From Nonlabens sp. YIK11 (lineage in GTDB: Bacteria > Bacteroidota > Bacteroidia > Flavobacteriales > Flavobacteriaceae), in NCBI RefSeq assembly GCF_001413925.1, contig NZ_LBMJ01000001.1, forward strand, positions 2,582,001 to 2,646,000: 64,000 nt of DNA. The letters are read 5' to 3'. The notes under the pieces were generated by a model, which did not search any database, was not told where the DNA came from, and was given only the letters and a program-made list of their open reading frames with translations. Positions within the stretch are counted from its first letter, which is position 1. The number at the start of each line of letters is the position of its first letter. Below, piece by piece: positions 37,117 through 44,805 of the stretch. Both the position numbers and the translations under genes were made by a program.

Positions 37117-38049
37117 CTACTTGTAATAACCTTCTTCAGGAATAGAAATGTAGTATGTTTTTCTGGACTTGTTGTTGAGCTTGGTCTCACGCAACCATGG
37201 ATTGTGCAATTTGAGCACTTTGTAGGTGATGTTATTCGCTTTCGCGAAAGCGACTAAATCATCAATCTCATAATCAACTTTAATCTTCTTGACGGGCACG
37301 TTCGTATAATAATGCTCTGGATCGACATTGAAACCGTAGCTCTCTGGATTTTCAAGAATGGTTTTAAGCGCCAGTATACGGAAAACGTATCTAGCGGTCT
37401 CTTGATTGAGAAGCAAGTCATAATACTCTTCGGCTTCCTGACGGTTTTGCTCTCTATTCACACCTGCATTACCAGCATTATACGCAGCTGCCGCTAATGT
37501 CCAGGTACCAAAGTTTTTCTTACTGTCCTTCAAATACTGTGTCGCCGCAATGGTCGACTTTTCCATGTCATAGCGCTCATCAACATTGTCATTGACTTCC
37601 ATGCCCAGTTCACGAGCAGTGGCTGGCATCAATTGCCAGAAACCTTTTGCTCCAGCAGGCGAGACAGCATTGGTCAAGGCACTTTCTGCAACGGCCAGAT
37701 ATTTAAAATCGTCTGGAATCCCATTCTCTTTCAAGATAGGTTCGATAATGGGGAAATACTTCTTTGATTTCTTGATCAGCTTGATCGCGTTGGACTGGAA
37801 ATAAACATTGGACAACAACTCGTTGTCAAAACGCTCTTGTATATCTGGATCTGTAAGTGGTACCAACTCGCCAGCAAAGGTCAAGTTTTCTGGCATGGGC
37901 AACGAGTGGATCTGGTATCCAGGCACTAATGTGGTGGACGGATCCTTATATTTTGCTTCTATATCTGTCGCATTATCTGCCATTTGAATGGCGCCTATGG
38001 TCACAATAGATAGCACAGCTATTGTAAAACCGATGACAATTTTTCTCAT
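37117..38049 (-). CDS. MltD-like lytic transglycosylase
   Basis: 310 residues. An N-terminal membrane/signal segment precedes an SLT lysozyme-like domain with catalytic Glu122 (YLAVAESAL), the GAKGFWQLMPATARELG motif and AAAAYNAGNAGVNR. The C-terminal ~60 residues (VDYEIDDLVAFAKANNITYKVLKLHNPWL) form one LysM-type peptidoglycan-binding module, and an iterated palindrome encodes AFAKANN inside it. It cuts glycan strands with 1,6-anhydro ends in the periplasm. First gene of the operon with cls and the TSUP permease. Confidence 0.92.
   Translation of the reverse strand: MRKIVIGFTIAVLSIVTIGAIQMADNATDIEAKYKDPSTTLVPGYQIHSLPMPENLTFAGELVPLTDPDIQERFDNELLSNVYFQSNAIKLIKKSKKYFPIIEPILKENGIPDDFKYLAVAESALTNAVSPAGAKGFWQLMPATARELGMEVNDNVDERYDMEKSTIAATQYLKDSKKNFGTWTLAAAAYNAGNAGVNREQNRQEAEEYYDLLLNQETARYVFRILALKTILENPESYGFNVDPEHYYTNVPVKKIKVDYEIDDLVAFAKANNITYKVLKLHNPWLRETKLNNKSRKTYYISIPEEGYYK
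37236..37253. repeat. Iterated palindrome copy 13 (inside lytic transglycosylase)
   Basis: TCGCTTTCGCGAAAGCGA, translated as AFAKA in the LysM-like module. Confidence 0.95.
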
Positions 38050-38093
38050 CCTAAATTTTTTGCCTAAAGGTAACAGAAACAGCGGAATGAACG

Positions 38094-38744
38094 CTAGGTT
38101 TCCCTGATGATTTGTGGCAGGTTTTCATTAAACCAACGAAACCTATTGATGATCATCACATGCGAGCCACCATCAACGGTAACACAGTTTTTGATGTACT
38201 TTAAAGGGAAAACAGGATCTGCACTTCCATGAATGTGAATTATTCCTTCCATGGGCTGTTCTTGCTGCCATTTGATGATGGTTTCCAGCGCCCAATCCAG
38301 ATATTGTGGATCGCTGATATTGAGGTAACGCTTGTACAGTTCCATTTTTTTAGGTGCGATGGACATGCCATATTTAGACAGCTGGTCAAAGTTGCCCATA
38401 AGACTGGTAGGCAGCAGCTTGTGCAAGCCAGTACTTCTGGCCAGTCTCATACGCCTAGGGAATTCATGATGACTCTTGACACTTGAAATAATAATGAGCT
38501 TCTTTACTTGGATAAGCTTAGCCATTTCTTGGACAATCACACCGCCAAAAGACACTCCAATAAGAACAGGATTGTCATGTTTCACCTGCTTTAAAAGTCT
38601 TTGACAATAGCTAGTTAGAGGTTCTTTAGGCTCTGGGATGAGCCAATCCATTAAGTGTACCTCGAAGTGCTCCTGTGGTAAAGAAATATTCTCAAAAATG
38701 AGCGGTGAAGCCGCCATTCCAGGCATTAGGTAGACTTGAATCAT
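38094..38744 (-). CDS. Small alpha/beta hydrolase
   Basis: 216 residues. Nucleophile elbow GVSFGG (Ser65), acidic residue in GSADPVFPL and His in DGGSHVMI complete the catalytic triad. The lid region is small. Likely an esterase or lipase-like enzyme of unknown substrate in the cytoplasm. The start ATG has no long upstream extension. Monocistronic, behind the lytic transglycosylase operon on the same strand. Confidence 0.88.
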   Translation of the reverse strand: MIQVYLMPGMAASPLIFENISLPQEHFEVHLMDWLIPEPKEPLTSYCQRLLKQVKHDNPVLIGVSFGGVIVQEMAKLIQVKKLIIISSVKSHHEFPRRMRLARSTGLHKLLPTSLMGNFDQLSKYGMSIAPKKMELYKRYLNISDPQYLDWALETIIKWQQEQPMEGIIHIHGSADPVFPLKYIKNCVTVDGGSHVMIINRFRWFNENLPQIIRET

Positions 38745-38809
38745 AGCCGATTATCTTTCAGAATCAAGGTTTTAACGATTGTCATAGAGTATTAATGGGC
38801 TATTTAAAG

Positions 38810-38817
38810 TATCTTTG
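38810..38817 (+). promoter_or_regulatory. Putative -7 element for the GNAT-like gene
   Basis: TATCTTTG fits TAnnTTTG. The ATG is about 97 nt downstream, so a long 5' leader is implied. No -33 partner at the normal spacing. Confidence 0.35.
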
Positions 38818-38913
38818 CAAAGTTAATCAAGCAATTTTTACTCTTCTCACAAGCGTTTCAGAACTTTTTTTGAAACATGTTACTGTGCCTTTTTATTAGA
38901 AAGAGTTTAAAGA

Positions 38914-39228
38914 ATGAATATGGAAACCAATATGATCGAAGTTACAGACAACGCATTCTTGCGTCAATACGAATGCCAGCAGGATGCAGGCATGGCAAAA
39001 ATTGAATACGCTCAACAAGAACGTAAAATTTTTCTAACCAAACTCATTATTCCAGAAACTCTCGAAGACAGCGTAGAATTTAGGGAAAACTTTCTAAAAG
39101 CCGTTTTTGCTGACATTAGAGACAATAAGAAATTAAAGGTTGTACCTACTCATCCCAAGATTGCAGGTTTTGTGCGCAAGCACCGCAATGACTACAAGGA
39201 GATGCTTCCCGTAGGTATTAGCATCTAA
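38914..39228 (+). CDS. Small GNAT-like protein (PF14542-type) with degenerate acetyl-CoA loop
   Basis: 104 residues. The core 'AGMAKIEYAQQERKIFLTKLIIPETLEDS ... LKAVFADIRDNKKLKVVPTHPKIAGFVRKH' follows the small single-domain Acetyltransf_CG pattern (beta-beta-beta-alpha-beta with KVVP..P). In active relatives 'P..LRGRGIA..L' binds acetyl-CoA; here it reads IPETLEDSVEFRENFLKAV, without the Gly-x-Gly/Ala loop. It may bind something else or be inactive. Convergent with kdsB, ending 10 nt apart. Confidence 0.75.
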   Translation: MNMETNMIEVTDNAFLRQYECQQDAGMAKIEYAQQERKIFLTKLIIPETLEDSVEFRENFLKAVFADIRDNKKLKVVPTHPKIAGFVRKHRNDYKEMLPVGISI

Positions 39229-39238
39229 TTAGACGATC

Positions 39239-39976
39239 CTAATTATTGTCCCAGATGACTCTTGCTTTCTCAAGATCTGTAGGAGTATCTATACCTATGG
39301 TATGATTTGACGTTGTCACCATACGTATCTTTTTACCATATTCCAGATAACGTATCGCCTCAATTTTTTCAGCGAGTTCTAGTGGTGTTGGTTTTGAATT
39401 GTAAAACTCCATCAAAGCATCCTTACGAAAAGCATAGATGCCCACGTGTTTATAAACATCTACATTTGCAGTCTCATCTCTTATAAAAGGAATGGGTGAT
39501 CTTGAGAAATAAATGGCATTGCCATAGGTATCCACAATCACTTTAACATTGTTAGGGTTTTCAATATCTCGTTCTTCGCTTAGGGAATGCATCAATGAAG
39601 CTAATGCGATCTCTTGGTTTGGGTCATTATCAAAAACCTGCAACAACCTCTGTAAATCTACCTTGTTAGTAAATGGCTCATCGCCTTGAACATTGACCAC
39701 GATGTCATAATCTAGATCCTCGACAGCTTCCGCGATGCGATTGCTTCCACAATCATGTTCTTTGTGGCTCATCACTGCTTTACCATCGTATTGCAATACA
39801 GTTTGATAGATATCATTACTATCTGTCGCCACGAGAACTTCATCAAACAAGTTGGTTTTTTTTACGGCTTCATAAGTTCTTACAATAACTGGAGCGCCGC
39901 CCAGATCCAGTAATAATTTTTTAGGTAAGCGTTGGGATTCCAGCCTAGCTGGGATAATGGCAATTTTTTTAAGCAT
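39239..39976 (-). CDS. kdsB: 3-deoxy-manno-octulosonate cytidylyltransferase (CMP-KDO synthetase)
   Basis: 245 residues, standard length. N-terminal nucleotide-binding IIPARLESQRLPKKLLLDLGGAPVI, then DCGSNRIAEAVEDLDYDIVVNVQGDEPF (metal and CTP contacts) and YKHVGIYAFRKDALMEF. It activates KDO with CTP for the lipid A core. Last gene of an operon with a helicase and two membrane proteins; its start is 1 nt after the stop codon of the gene before it. Confidence 0.96.
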   Translation of the reverse strand: MLKKIAIIPARLESQRLPKKLLLDLGGAPVIVRTYEAVKKTNLFDEVLVATDSNDIYQTVLQYDGKAVMSHKEHDCGSNRIAEAVEDLDYDIVVNVQGDEPFTNKVDLQRLLQVFDNDPNQEIALASLMHSLSEERDIENPNNVKVIVDTYGNAIYFSRSPIPFIRDETANVDVYKHVGIYAFRKDALMEFYNSKPTPLELAEKIEAIRYLEYGKKIRMVTTSNHTIGIDTPTDLEKARVIWDNN

Positions 39977-39977
39977 T

Positions 39978-40424
39978 CTAATAATTTAAGGGTAAGGACC
40001 AGTATGGAGTACGTTTTTCTATTTCAATATGATGCTTTCTCAAAAGATCTAGAAAAGCTGTGCAAGTAGACTCGGTATTGAAAGATACCTGACGGTAGCG
40101 TCCATTAGTAAGCTTTAGACTCACCATACATAACATCTCATTTTTAATTACCGCACGATCCACATCGTCCATAGAAATTACATTTCTTACTGAGGTTGTT
40201 TTGAGCCATACCATCATGACAATTAAACTAGGAACAGCTACCGTACCGCTTAAAATGGTCTCAACCATTTCTCCATGTTGCCAATGGATTGCAAAACTTA
40301 TTATCGCTGGTATGAATATCAACAGCGGCATCCATAAAAGGTAGAAGAGATTATCATCTTTCAACTCAAGGACTTCATCACTTTCTGACCATTGCCATTT
40401 TGTTTTTCTTTTGAAGAAGCTCAT
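39978..40424 (-). CDS. Two-helix membrane protein with PH-like domain, unknown family
   Basis: 148 residues. Two adjacent transmembrane helices (LFYLLWMPLLIFIPAIISFAI and ILSGTVAVPSLIVMMVWL) lie behind a basic N-terminus, then a beta-rich cytoplasmic domain of about 70 residues (NVISMDDVDRAVIKNEMLCMVSLKLTNGRYRQVSF) that resembles bacterial PH-like/YcxB-type domains. The resemblance is weak. It overlaps the DUF4126 gene by 4 nt and precedes kdsB by 1 nt, so it belongs to the same transcript. Confidence 0.8.
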   Translation of the reverse strand: MSFFKRKTKWQWSESDEVLELKDDNLFYLLWMPLLIFIPAIISFAIHWQHGEMVETILSGTVAVPSLIVMMVWLKTTSVRNVISMDDVDRAVIKNEMLCMVSLKLTNGRYRQVSFNTESTCTAFLDLLRKHHIEIEKRTPYWSLPLNY

Positions 40425-41026
40425 GATTTTTCAATAGGTTTAAAGGTATCTCGCTTTCGCGAAAGCGAACTCTTTCTAAAGATTTTACGATACAATTTAC
40501 GTATCCCAAAAAACGTCAAAATCACTACAACCACAGCTATAATCGGCGCTAAAATTGACAATATGCTTAGCAAGGTTGAAAAAACAGCTTCAAGAAAACT
40601 TATGATGGGATTTGCAACTCCAGCAGTTACGGTAGTGCTGGTGGCTCTCGCGGCACTGGTACTTGTCGCAATTGTGGCTGCCGTACCGCCACCGGCAATG
40701 ATAGCCAGCGTCCAGCTGTAAATGGGATCTACATCGCCCAAAACCGTGAACATCACCAGTGTTCCAGCGACGGTTGCCAGCGGTATGGATATGGTGTCCA
40801 ATAGGTTGTCTACATAAGGTATAAAATAAGCGCCCAGTTCAATGATGGATGCGACGGCAAGAACAATGATGGCGGTAAGGCTGCCAGCCCATTGCCAGTC
40901 TTCATTGAGCAGTATCCATTCAAAATAACCAGCAATACTCAACAGCAATAGAGGCACAAAAACCCTAAAACCTGCACTTGCAGATAGGCCAATTCCCAGA
41001 CAGACGCTTATGATGATCTCGAGCAT
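40421..41026 (-). CDS. DUF4126 membrane protein
   Basis: 201 residues. GIGLSASAGFRVFVPLLLLSIAGYFE and YVDNLLDTISIPLATVAGTLVMF are DUF4126 hallmarks, followed by an Ala/Thr-rich segment (GGGTAATIATSTSAARATSTTVTAGVANP) and a hydrophobic C-terminal helix. The basic tail carries an iterated palindrome translated as SSLSRKRDTF. The function of the family is unknown. It starts 2 nt after the helicase stop and overlaps the next gene by 4 nt. Confidence 0.9.
   Translation of the reverse strand: MLEIIISVCLGIGLSASAGFRVFVPLLLLSIAGYFEWILLNEDWQWAGSLTAIIVLAVASIIELGAYFIPYVDNLLDTISIPLATVAGTLVMFTVLGDVDPIYSWTLAIIAGGGTAATIATSTSAARATSTTVTAGVANPIISFLEAVFSTLLSILSILAPIIAVVVVILTFFGIRKLYRKIFRKSSLSRKRDTFKPIEKS
40451..40468. 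repeat. Iterated palindrome copy 14 (inside DUF4126 gene)
   Basis: TCGCTTTCGCGAAAGCGA, translated as SLSRKR in the C-terminal tail, close to the stop codon. Confidence 0.95.
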
Positions 41027-41028
41027 GG

Positions 41029-42450
41029 TTATTCTATAAAGTTTTCATTTTTAAAGCCGATAAGATACAAATTTGTTTTGGCTCGAGTGACTGCCGTATA
41101 CAGCCAGCGCAAGTATTCCTTGCTGGGTCCATCTGGCAAATACGGTTGTTCTACGATCACATTTTCCCATTGACCACCCTGGGATTTATGACAGGTAATC
41201 GCATAGGAAAACTTGACCTGCAACGCGTTAAAATAAGGATTGGCCTTGATCTCCTTGTATTGCTTCCATTTGGGTAGTTTGAGATAATCCATGCGTACTT
41301 CTTGATAAAGGCTGTTGCTTTGCTCATAGGTAAGCGATGGTGATTCTGATGTCAAGGTATCCAGCAGTAAAGTGGTTTCAAAAGGTTTGGCATTGGGATA
41401 ATCCACCATGCGTACCTTAACATTAGCAAACTTGAAACTGTAGATCTCCTTAAAATTGAAAATCTCCAGCACCTCAATGATGTCACCGTTGGCGATGAAC
41501 CCTGCGTCGCTTGTGATATCCAGCCAGTGATAATTGTTCTTGACCACCATGAGGTAATCACCTGATGCTAGTTCGCTTTCGCGAAAGAGAATACGCGACC
41601 TAATTTGCTGGTTATATAAATTGGCCCTTTTATTGGATCGAACAATGATAGCCGTCTCTTCATGACCTTGATTATCATAAGCATTCATAACGGTTTCCAT
41701 GATCTCATGACCGTCAATAAGGCGTTCGATATCTTGAAAAGGCAACGTATTGAATTTGAAACTAGGATCGTCTACCTCAATGTGTTCCCTAATTTGTGTG
41801 GCATTATATAGTATCCCAGAACCTTCCGTTTGACGTTTGACCTCGTCCAGCTCCATATCGATCACAGTCTTTAAATACCGCTGTTCGATCAACTGGGCAT
41901 CGAGCGCTGGCGAAATATTAAGCTTTACCGGCGGCAACTGTGCAGTGTCTCCTATTATAATGAGTTTACACTTAAAACCATTGTATACATATTCTATAAG
42001 ATCATCCAATAGGGATCCATTACCGCCAAACATTTTATTCTCTGCCACCACATCTGGAATCATAGAGGCTTCATCCACTATAAATAAGGCATTGCGATGC
42101 TTATTCACTTTGAGCGTGAACTGCACGTTGCCAGACCCTTGACCTTTGGGATAATAAATTTCACGGTGTATCGTGGCAGCTTGTTTGTTAGAATAGCTAC
42201 TTATGACCTTAGCAGCTCGACCGGTAGGCGCGAGCAGTACAGGACTTTTTTTAGCCTTCCACAGACTTTTCACCAGACTGCTTATGATGGTGGTCTTACC
42301 AGTTCCCGCATAACCTCTTAACATGAAGATCTGGTCTTTCTCTGGACTTAAAATGAATTGTGAGAGTTCTTCCAGTGCTCTTTCCTGTTGGAATGTAGGT
42401 TCAAAAGGAAAATCGAGTTTTAAAATCTTGAAGAAATCTTGCGGAGTCAT
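41029..42450 (-). CDS. RecD/Pif1-like ATP-dependent DNA helicase
   Basis: 473 residues. Superfamily 1 helicase motifs: Walker A GYAGTGKTT (46-54), APTGRAAKVISSYSNKQAATIHREIYYPKG (motif Ia region), LFIVDEASMI (Walker B), IIGDTAQLPPV (motif III), KFSYAITCHKSQGGQWENVIVE and WLYTAVTRAKTNLYLIG (motifs V-VI). RecD2/Dda-like small helicases are the closest type; it lacks RecB/RecC partners here. First gene of the operon ending in kdsB. A decayed iterated palindrome is translated as LFRESELAS. Confidence 0.92.
   Translation of the reverse strand: MTPQDFFKILKLDFPFEPTFQQERALEELSQFILSPEKDQIFMLRGYAGTGKTTIISSLVKSLWKAKKSPVLLAPTGRAAKVISSYSNKQAATIHREIYYPKGQGSGNVQFTLKVNKHRNALFIVDEASMIPDVVAENKMFGGNGSLLDDLIEYVYNGFKCKLIIIGDTAQLPPVKLNISPALDAQLIEQRYLKTVIDMELDEVKRQTEGSGILYNATQIREHIEVDDPSFKFNTLPFQDIERLIDGHEIMETVMNAYDNQGHEETAIIVRSNKRANLYNQQIRSRILFRESELASGDYLMVVKNNYHWLDITSDAGFIANGDIIEVLEIFNFKEIYSFKFANVKVRMVDYPNAKPFETTLLLDTLTSESPSLTYEQSNSLYQEVRMDYLKLPKWKQYKEIKANPYFNALQVKFSYAITCHKSQGGQWENVIVEQPYLPDGPSKEYLRWLYTAVTRAKTNLYLIGFKNENFIE
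41572..41591. repeat. Iterated palindrome copy 15, one mismatch (inside helicase)
   Basis: TTCGCTTTCGCGAAAGAGAA: the full-length form with one base breaking the symmetry. Translated as LFRESEL where an intact copy would give RFRESEL. Confidence 0.85.
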
Positions 42451-42486
42451 TAAAATTGTGTGGAAAGGTAGAGGATAAACTTAACT

Positions 42487-42519
42487 CAAAAATATGGCGG
42501 CTCATTAGGACGAGACAAA
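42487..42519 (-). promoter_or_regulatory. Promoter of the helicase-DUF4126-kdsB operon
   Basis: On the minus strand TTTG (42516-42519), 21 nt spacer, TATTTTTG (42487-42494), 36 nt before the helicase ATG. It fits the Bacteroidota consensus in both boxes and in spacing. Confidence 0.65.
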
Positions 42520-42527
42520 AAAAATTG

Positions 42528-42535
42528 TAGATTTG
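42528..42535 (+). promoter_or_regulatory. Putative -7 element for the 42572 gene
   Basis: TAGATTTG, 36 nt before the ATG at 42572, back to back with the helicase promoter. No clear -33. Confidence 0.4.
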
Positions 42536-42571
42536 TTTGCTTTGAAATTAAGCTAATAAACATCCCATCTT

Positions 42572-43321
42572 ATGTTCAATTTAATCTTGTCGGTAGTAAT
42601 AGGTATTATAGTGCTGGTACTACTTGCGATATTTATAAACAAAATCCCACGCAAACTTCACATTGTCATCATCCTAGTGCTACTTGCGCTTATAGGATTC
42701 TTTGCGTACAAGTTGTATCAATCCATCGCAGAACCGGTAAGATTTGAAGCAGTAAAAGAAGAACGCTATAAAGATGTAGTGGCTCAATTGATCACCTTAC
42801 GTGATGCAGAATCTGCCCATAAAACAATTGTAGGTAAGTACACTGATGATATTGATGCCCTTGCTAGATTCATTGATACTGCAAAATTTGCATTGATACA
42901 AAAGCGTGATAGCAGTGTTGTTGATGAAGAGAAAAACAGACGCTATGGTCTATCAGGATCAGGTGGATATCTTAAGGAAATAACCATCGTTGATACCTTA
43001 GGTTTCAAATCAGTTAAAGATTCCTTGTTTAGTGGTGTTGATATTAGATCACTTTTGGATTACCCAATTGAAGGTGCTCCAGGAAAAATTGAACTTGCGA
43101 CCGATACCTTTATTGATGGAGAGAATGTCTTGAGCGTTTTTGAAGCAAAAGCGTCTAAAGAAGATATTCTTTTTGATCAACCAGAACGTCTGGTAAAAGC
43201 AGAACTTGAAGTAAAAGCAGTAGAAGCTATTGATGGACCAACCATTAAAGTAGGAAGCCTTAGTGAGGTGACCACAAGTGGAAACTGGCCTAGACAATAT
43301 GCACCGAGCCGAAGCAACTAA
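42572..43321 (+). CDS. Membrane-anchored hypothetical protein upstream of DUF3822/rsmD
   Basis: 249 residues. Two N-terminal transmembrane helices (LILSVVIGIIVLVLLAIFI and HIVIILVLLALIGFFAYKLY) lead into a soluble part of about 200 residues (YKDVVAQLITLRDAESAHKTIVGKYTDDIDALARFI, then LSGSGGYLKEITIVDTLGFKSVKDSLF). The arrangement resembles flavobacterial hypothetical proteins near rsmD, but no named family is recognised. It overlaps the DUF3822 gene by 23 nt if that one starts at its ATG 43299, so the genes are coupled. Confidence 0.82.
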   Translation: MFNLILSVVIGIIVLVLLAIFINKIPRKLHIVIILVLLALIGFFAYKLYQSIAEPVRFEAVKEERYKDVVAQLITLRDAESAHKTIVGKYTDDIDALARFIDTAKFALIQKRDSSVVDEEKNRRYGLSGSGGYLKEITIVDTLGFKSVKDSLFSGVDIRSLLDYPIEGAPGKIELATDTFIDGENVLSVFEAKASKEDILFDQPERLVKAELEVKAVEAIDGPTIKVGSLSEVTTSGNWPRQYAPSRSN

Positions 43322-44060
43322 AAATAACGACCTATATAGTTTGTCCGTCCTGATTCATCAGGATGGACTTTCTTTTTATACCCATAACTCAGCGACCGTT
43401 CAAGAAGCAGTACACAAGAGTTTTAAATACCCAGCAAATCCTATTGAATTACTAGAAGCGATTCAAGAAAGCTTTGAAAAAGAAGCGTTATTAGAGGACG
43501 AGTTCAAAGAGGTGACGCTCATTTATCATCACAATATATATGCGGCGGTACCAGCAGCCTTATTTGAAGAAGAACACGCTGCAGACTATTTGAAGTACAA
43601 CACCAAGTTGTTACAAACAGACACGATTAGCATCGATGAACCTGTGGATAATTTAGGGTCGCAATTGGTATACATTGCCTATTCCAACATTAGCAATTAC
43701 TTTTTTGACACCTATGGTGATCATGCTTATTATCATTATGCCACGAGATCCTTGGAGGTTATTTCAAGAATGTCCAGCGGCATCTATCTAGAGATCATGC
43801 CGTCGCATTTTTACGTTACAGCCATAGACAAGAACCATTTAGTAGCTCATAATATATTCCCATATGAGCAAATTGAAGATATACTTTACTATACCTTGTT
43901 TGCTTTGGAACAAAATAAGCTAGATCCAGAAACCATTCCACTTACCATAATTCAAGAGCAACAAGATGCTCAGCTATTTGATTTACTCTATACCTACGTT
44001 AGAAATGTAGCGTTCATAGAGGATTATCAAAGCTATCTCAACAACATCATATGCGCATAA
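43299..44060 (+). CDS. DUF3822 family protein
   Basis: About 253 residues from ATG 43299; the frame extends to a GTG at 43278, which overlaps the previous gene further and is less likely. The N-terminal 'LYSLSVLIHQDGLSFYTHNSATVQEAVHKSF' and central 'YIAYSNISNYFFDTYGDHAYYHYATRSLEVIS' segments are typical of DUF3822, a Bacteroidota family usually encoded beside rsmD and predicted to have an actin/ribonuclease-H-like fold. It overlaps rsmD by 10 nt. Function unknown. Confidence 0.88.
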   Translation: MHRAEATKNNDLYSLSVLIHQDGLSFYTHNSATVQEAVHKSFKYPANPIELLEAIQESFEKEALLEDEFKEVTLIYHHNIYAAVPAALFEEEHAADYLKYNTKLLQTDTISIDEPVDNLGSQLVYIAYSNISNYFFDTYGDHAYYHYATRSLEVISRMSSGIYLEIMPSHFYVTAIDKNHLVAHNIFPYEQIEDILYYTLFALEQNKLDPETIPLTIIQEQQDAQLFDLLYTYVRNVAFIEDYQSYLNNIICA

Positions 44061-44587
44061 TATCAGGCATTCATAAGGGTCGCCGTATTCAAGCTCCCAA
44101 AAACCTGCCCGTTCGTCCCACGACAGACATGGCCAAGGAAGCTCTTTTCAACATCCTGCGCAATCTCATTCACATTAGTGATATCAAAGTGTTGGAGCTT
44201 TTTGCCGGTAGTGGGAATATGTCCTATGAGTTTGCAAGTCGCGGCGCTGGCAGTGTACTTGCCGTAGACAAACACTTTCCCTGCATCGCTTTCATTAAAA
44301 AAACAGCTGCAGAGCTGGATTTGCCCATAGATACGATCAAGGCAGATGTCTTTAAATTCCTAGAAAATCACAGCATTAAATACGATATCATCTTTGCAGA
44401 TCCACCTTATGCACTGGAATCTACCGATTTTCTCAAGATAGCAGATTTTGTCTCTGAAAATCACATACTTACCGAAGACGGAATCCTCATCATCGAGCAT
44501 TCCAAACATACCGATCTAAGTGCGCATCCTTCTTTTGACAATGCCCGCAGATATGGCGGCACGGTTTTTAGTTTTTTTAAGAGGTAA
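44051..44587 (+). CDS. rsmD: 16S rRNA (guanine966-N2)-methyltransferase RsmD
   Basis: 178 residues, standard length. The N-terminal MRIISGIHKGRRIQAPKNLPVRPTTDMAKEALFNIL, SAM-binding VLELFAGSGNMSYEFASRGAGSVLAVD and catalytic IIFADPPYAL (DPPY, N2-guanine methylation) are all present. It methylates G966 of 16S rRNA. It overlaps the DUF3822 gene by 10 nt. An iterated palindrome begins on the base after the stop codon. Confidence 0.95.
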   Translation: MRIISGIHKGRRIQAPKNLPVRPTTDMAKEALFNILRNLIHISDIKVLELFAGSGNMSYEFASRGAGSVLAVDKHFPCIAFIKKTAAELDLPIDTIKADVFKFLENHSIKYDIIFADPPYALESTDFLKIADFVSENHILTEDGILIIEHSKHTDLSAHPSFDNARRYGGTVFSFFKR

Positions 44588-44603
44588 CGCTTTCGCGAAA
44601 GCG
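44588..44603. repeat. Iterated palindrome copy 16
   Basis: CGCTTTCGCGAAAGCG directly abuts the rsmD stop codon (TAA at 44585-44587). Confidence 0.95.
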
Positions 44604-44674
44604 TAATTTGCTACTAGCCCTTCCTTAACATCGTTCCGTTTAGCACTTAATAACTATCAAACAAGTGGCCGGCA

Positions 44675-44700
44675 GATTCTGAAACGAGTTCAGAATGACA
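44675..44700. repeat. Second repeat family, intergenic copy
   Basis: ATTCTGAA-ACGAG-TTCAGAAT plus GACA: same layout as the copy inside icmF, with the third stem base pair changed on both sides (C-G to T-A). A TTTGG-rich degenerate stretch (44704-44760) and the inverted repeat CAATTTGC-AAC-GCAAATTG (44772-44790) follow. Confidence 0.7.
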
Positions 44701-44771
44701 ATAATTTTGGGATTTGAATTTTGCGATTTGGAACTTGACTTTGGAATTTTGGATTTGAAAATCCATAAACA

Positions 44772-44790
44772 CAATTTGCAACGCAAATTG
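44772..44790. repeat. Inverted repeat downstream of rnpB
   Basis: CAATTTGC-AAC-GCAAATTG, perfect 8-bp stem with a 3-nt loop, about 16 nt beyond the rnpB 3' end. Confidence 0.6.
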
Positions 44791-44805
44791 AAAATGTGGA
44801 ATAAA

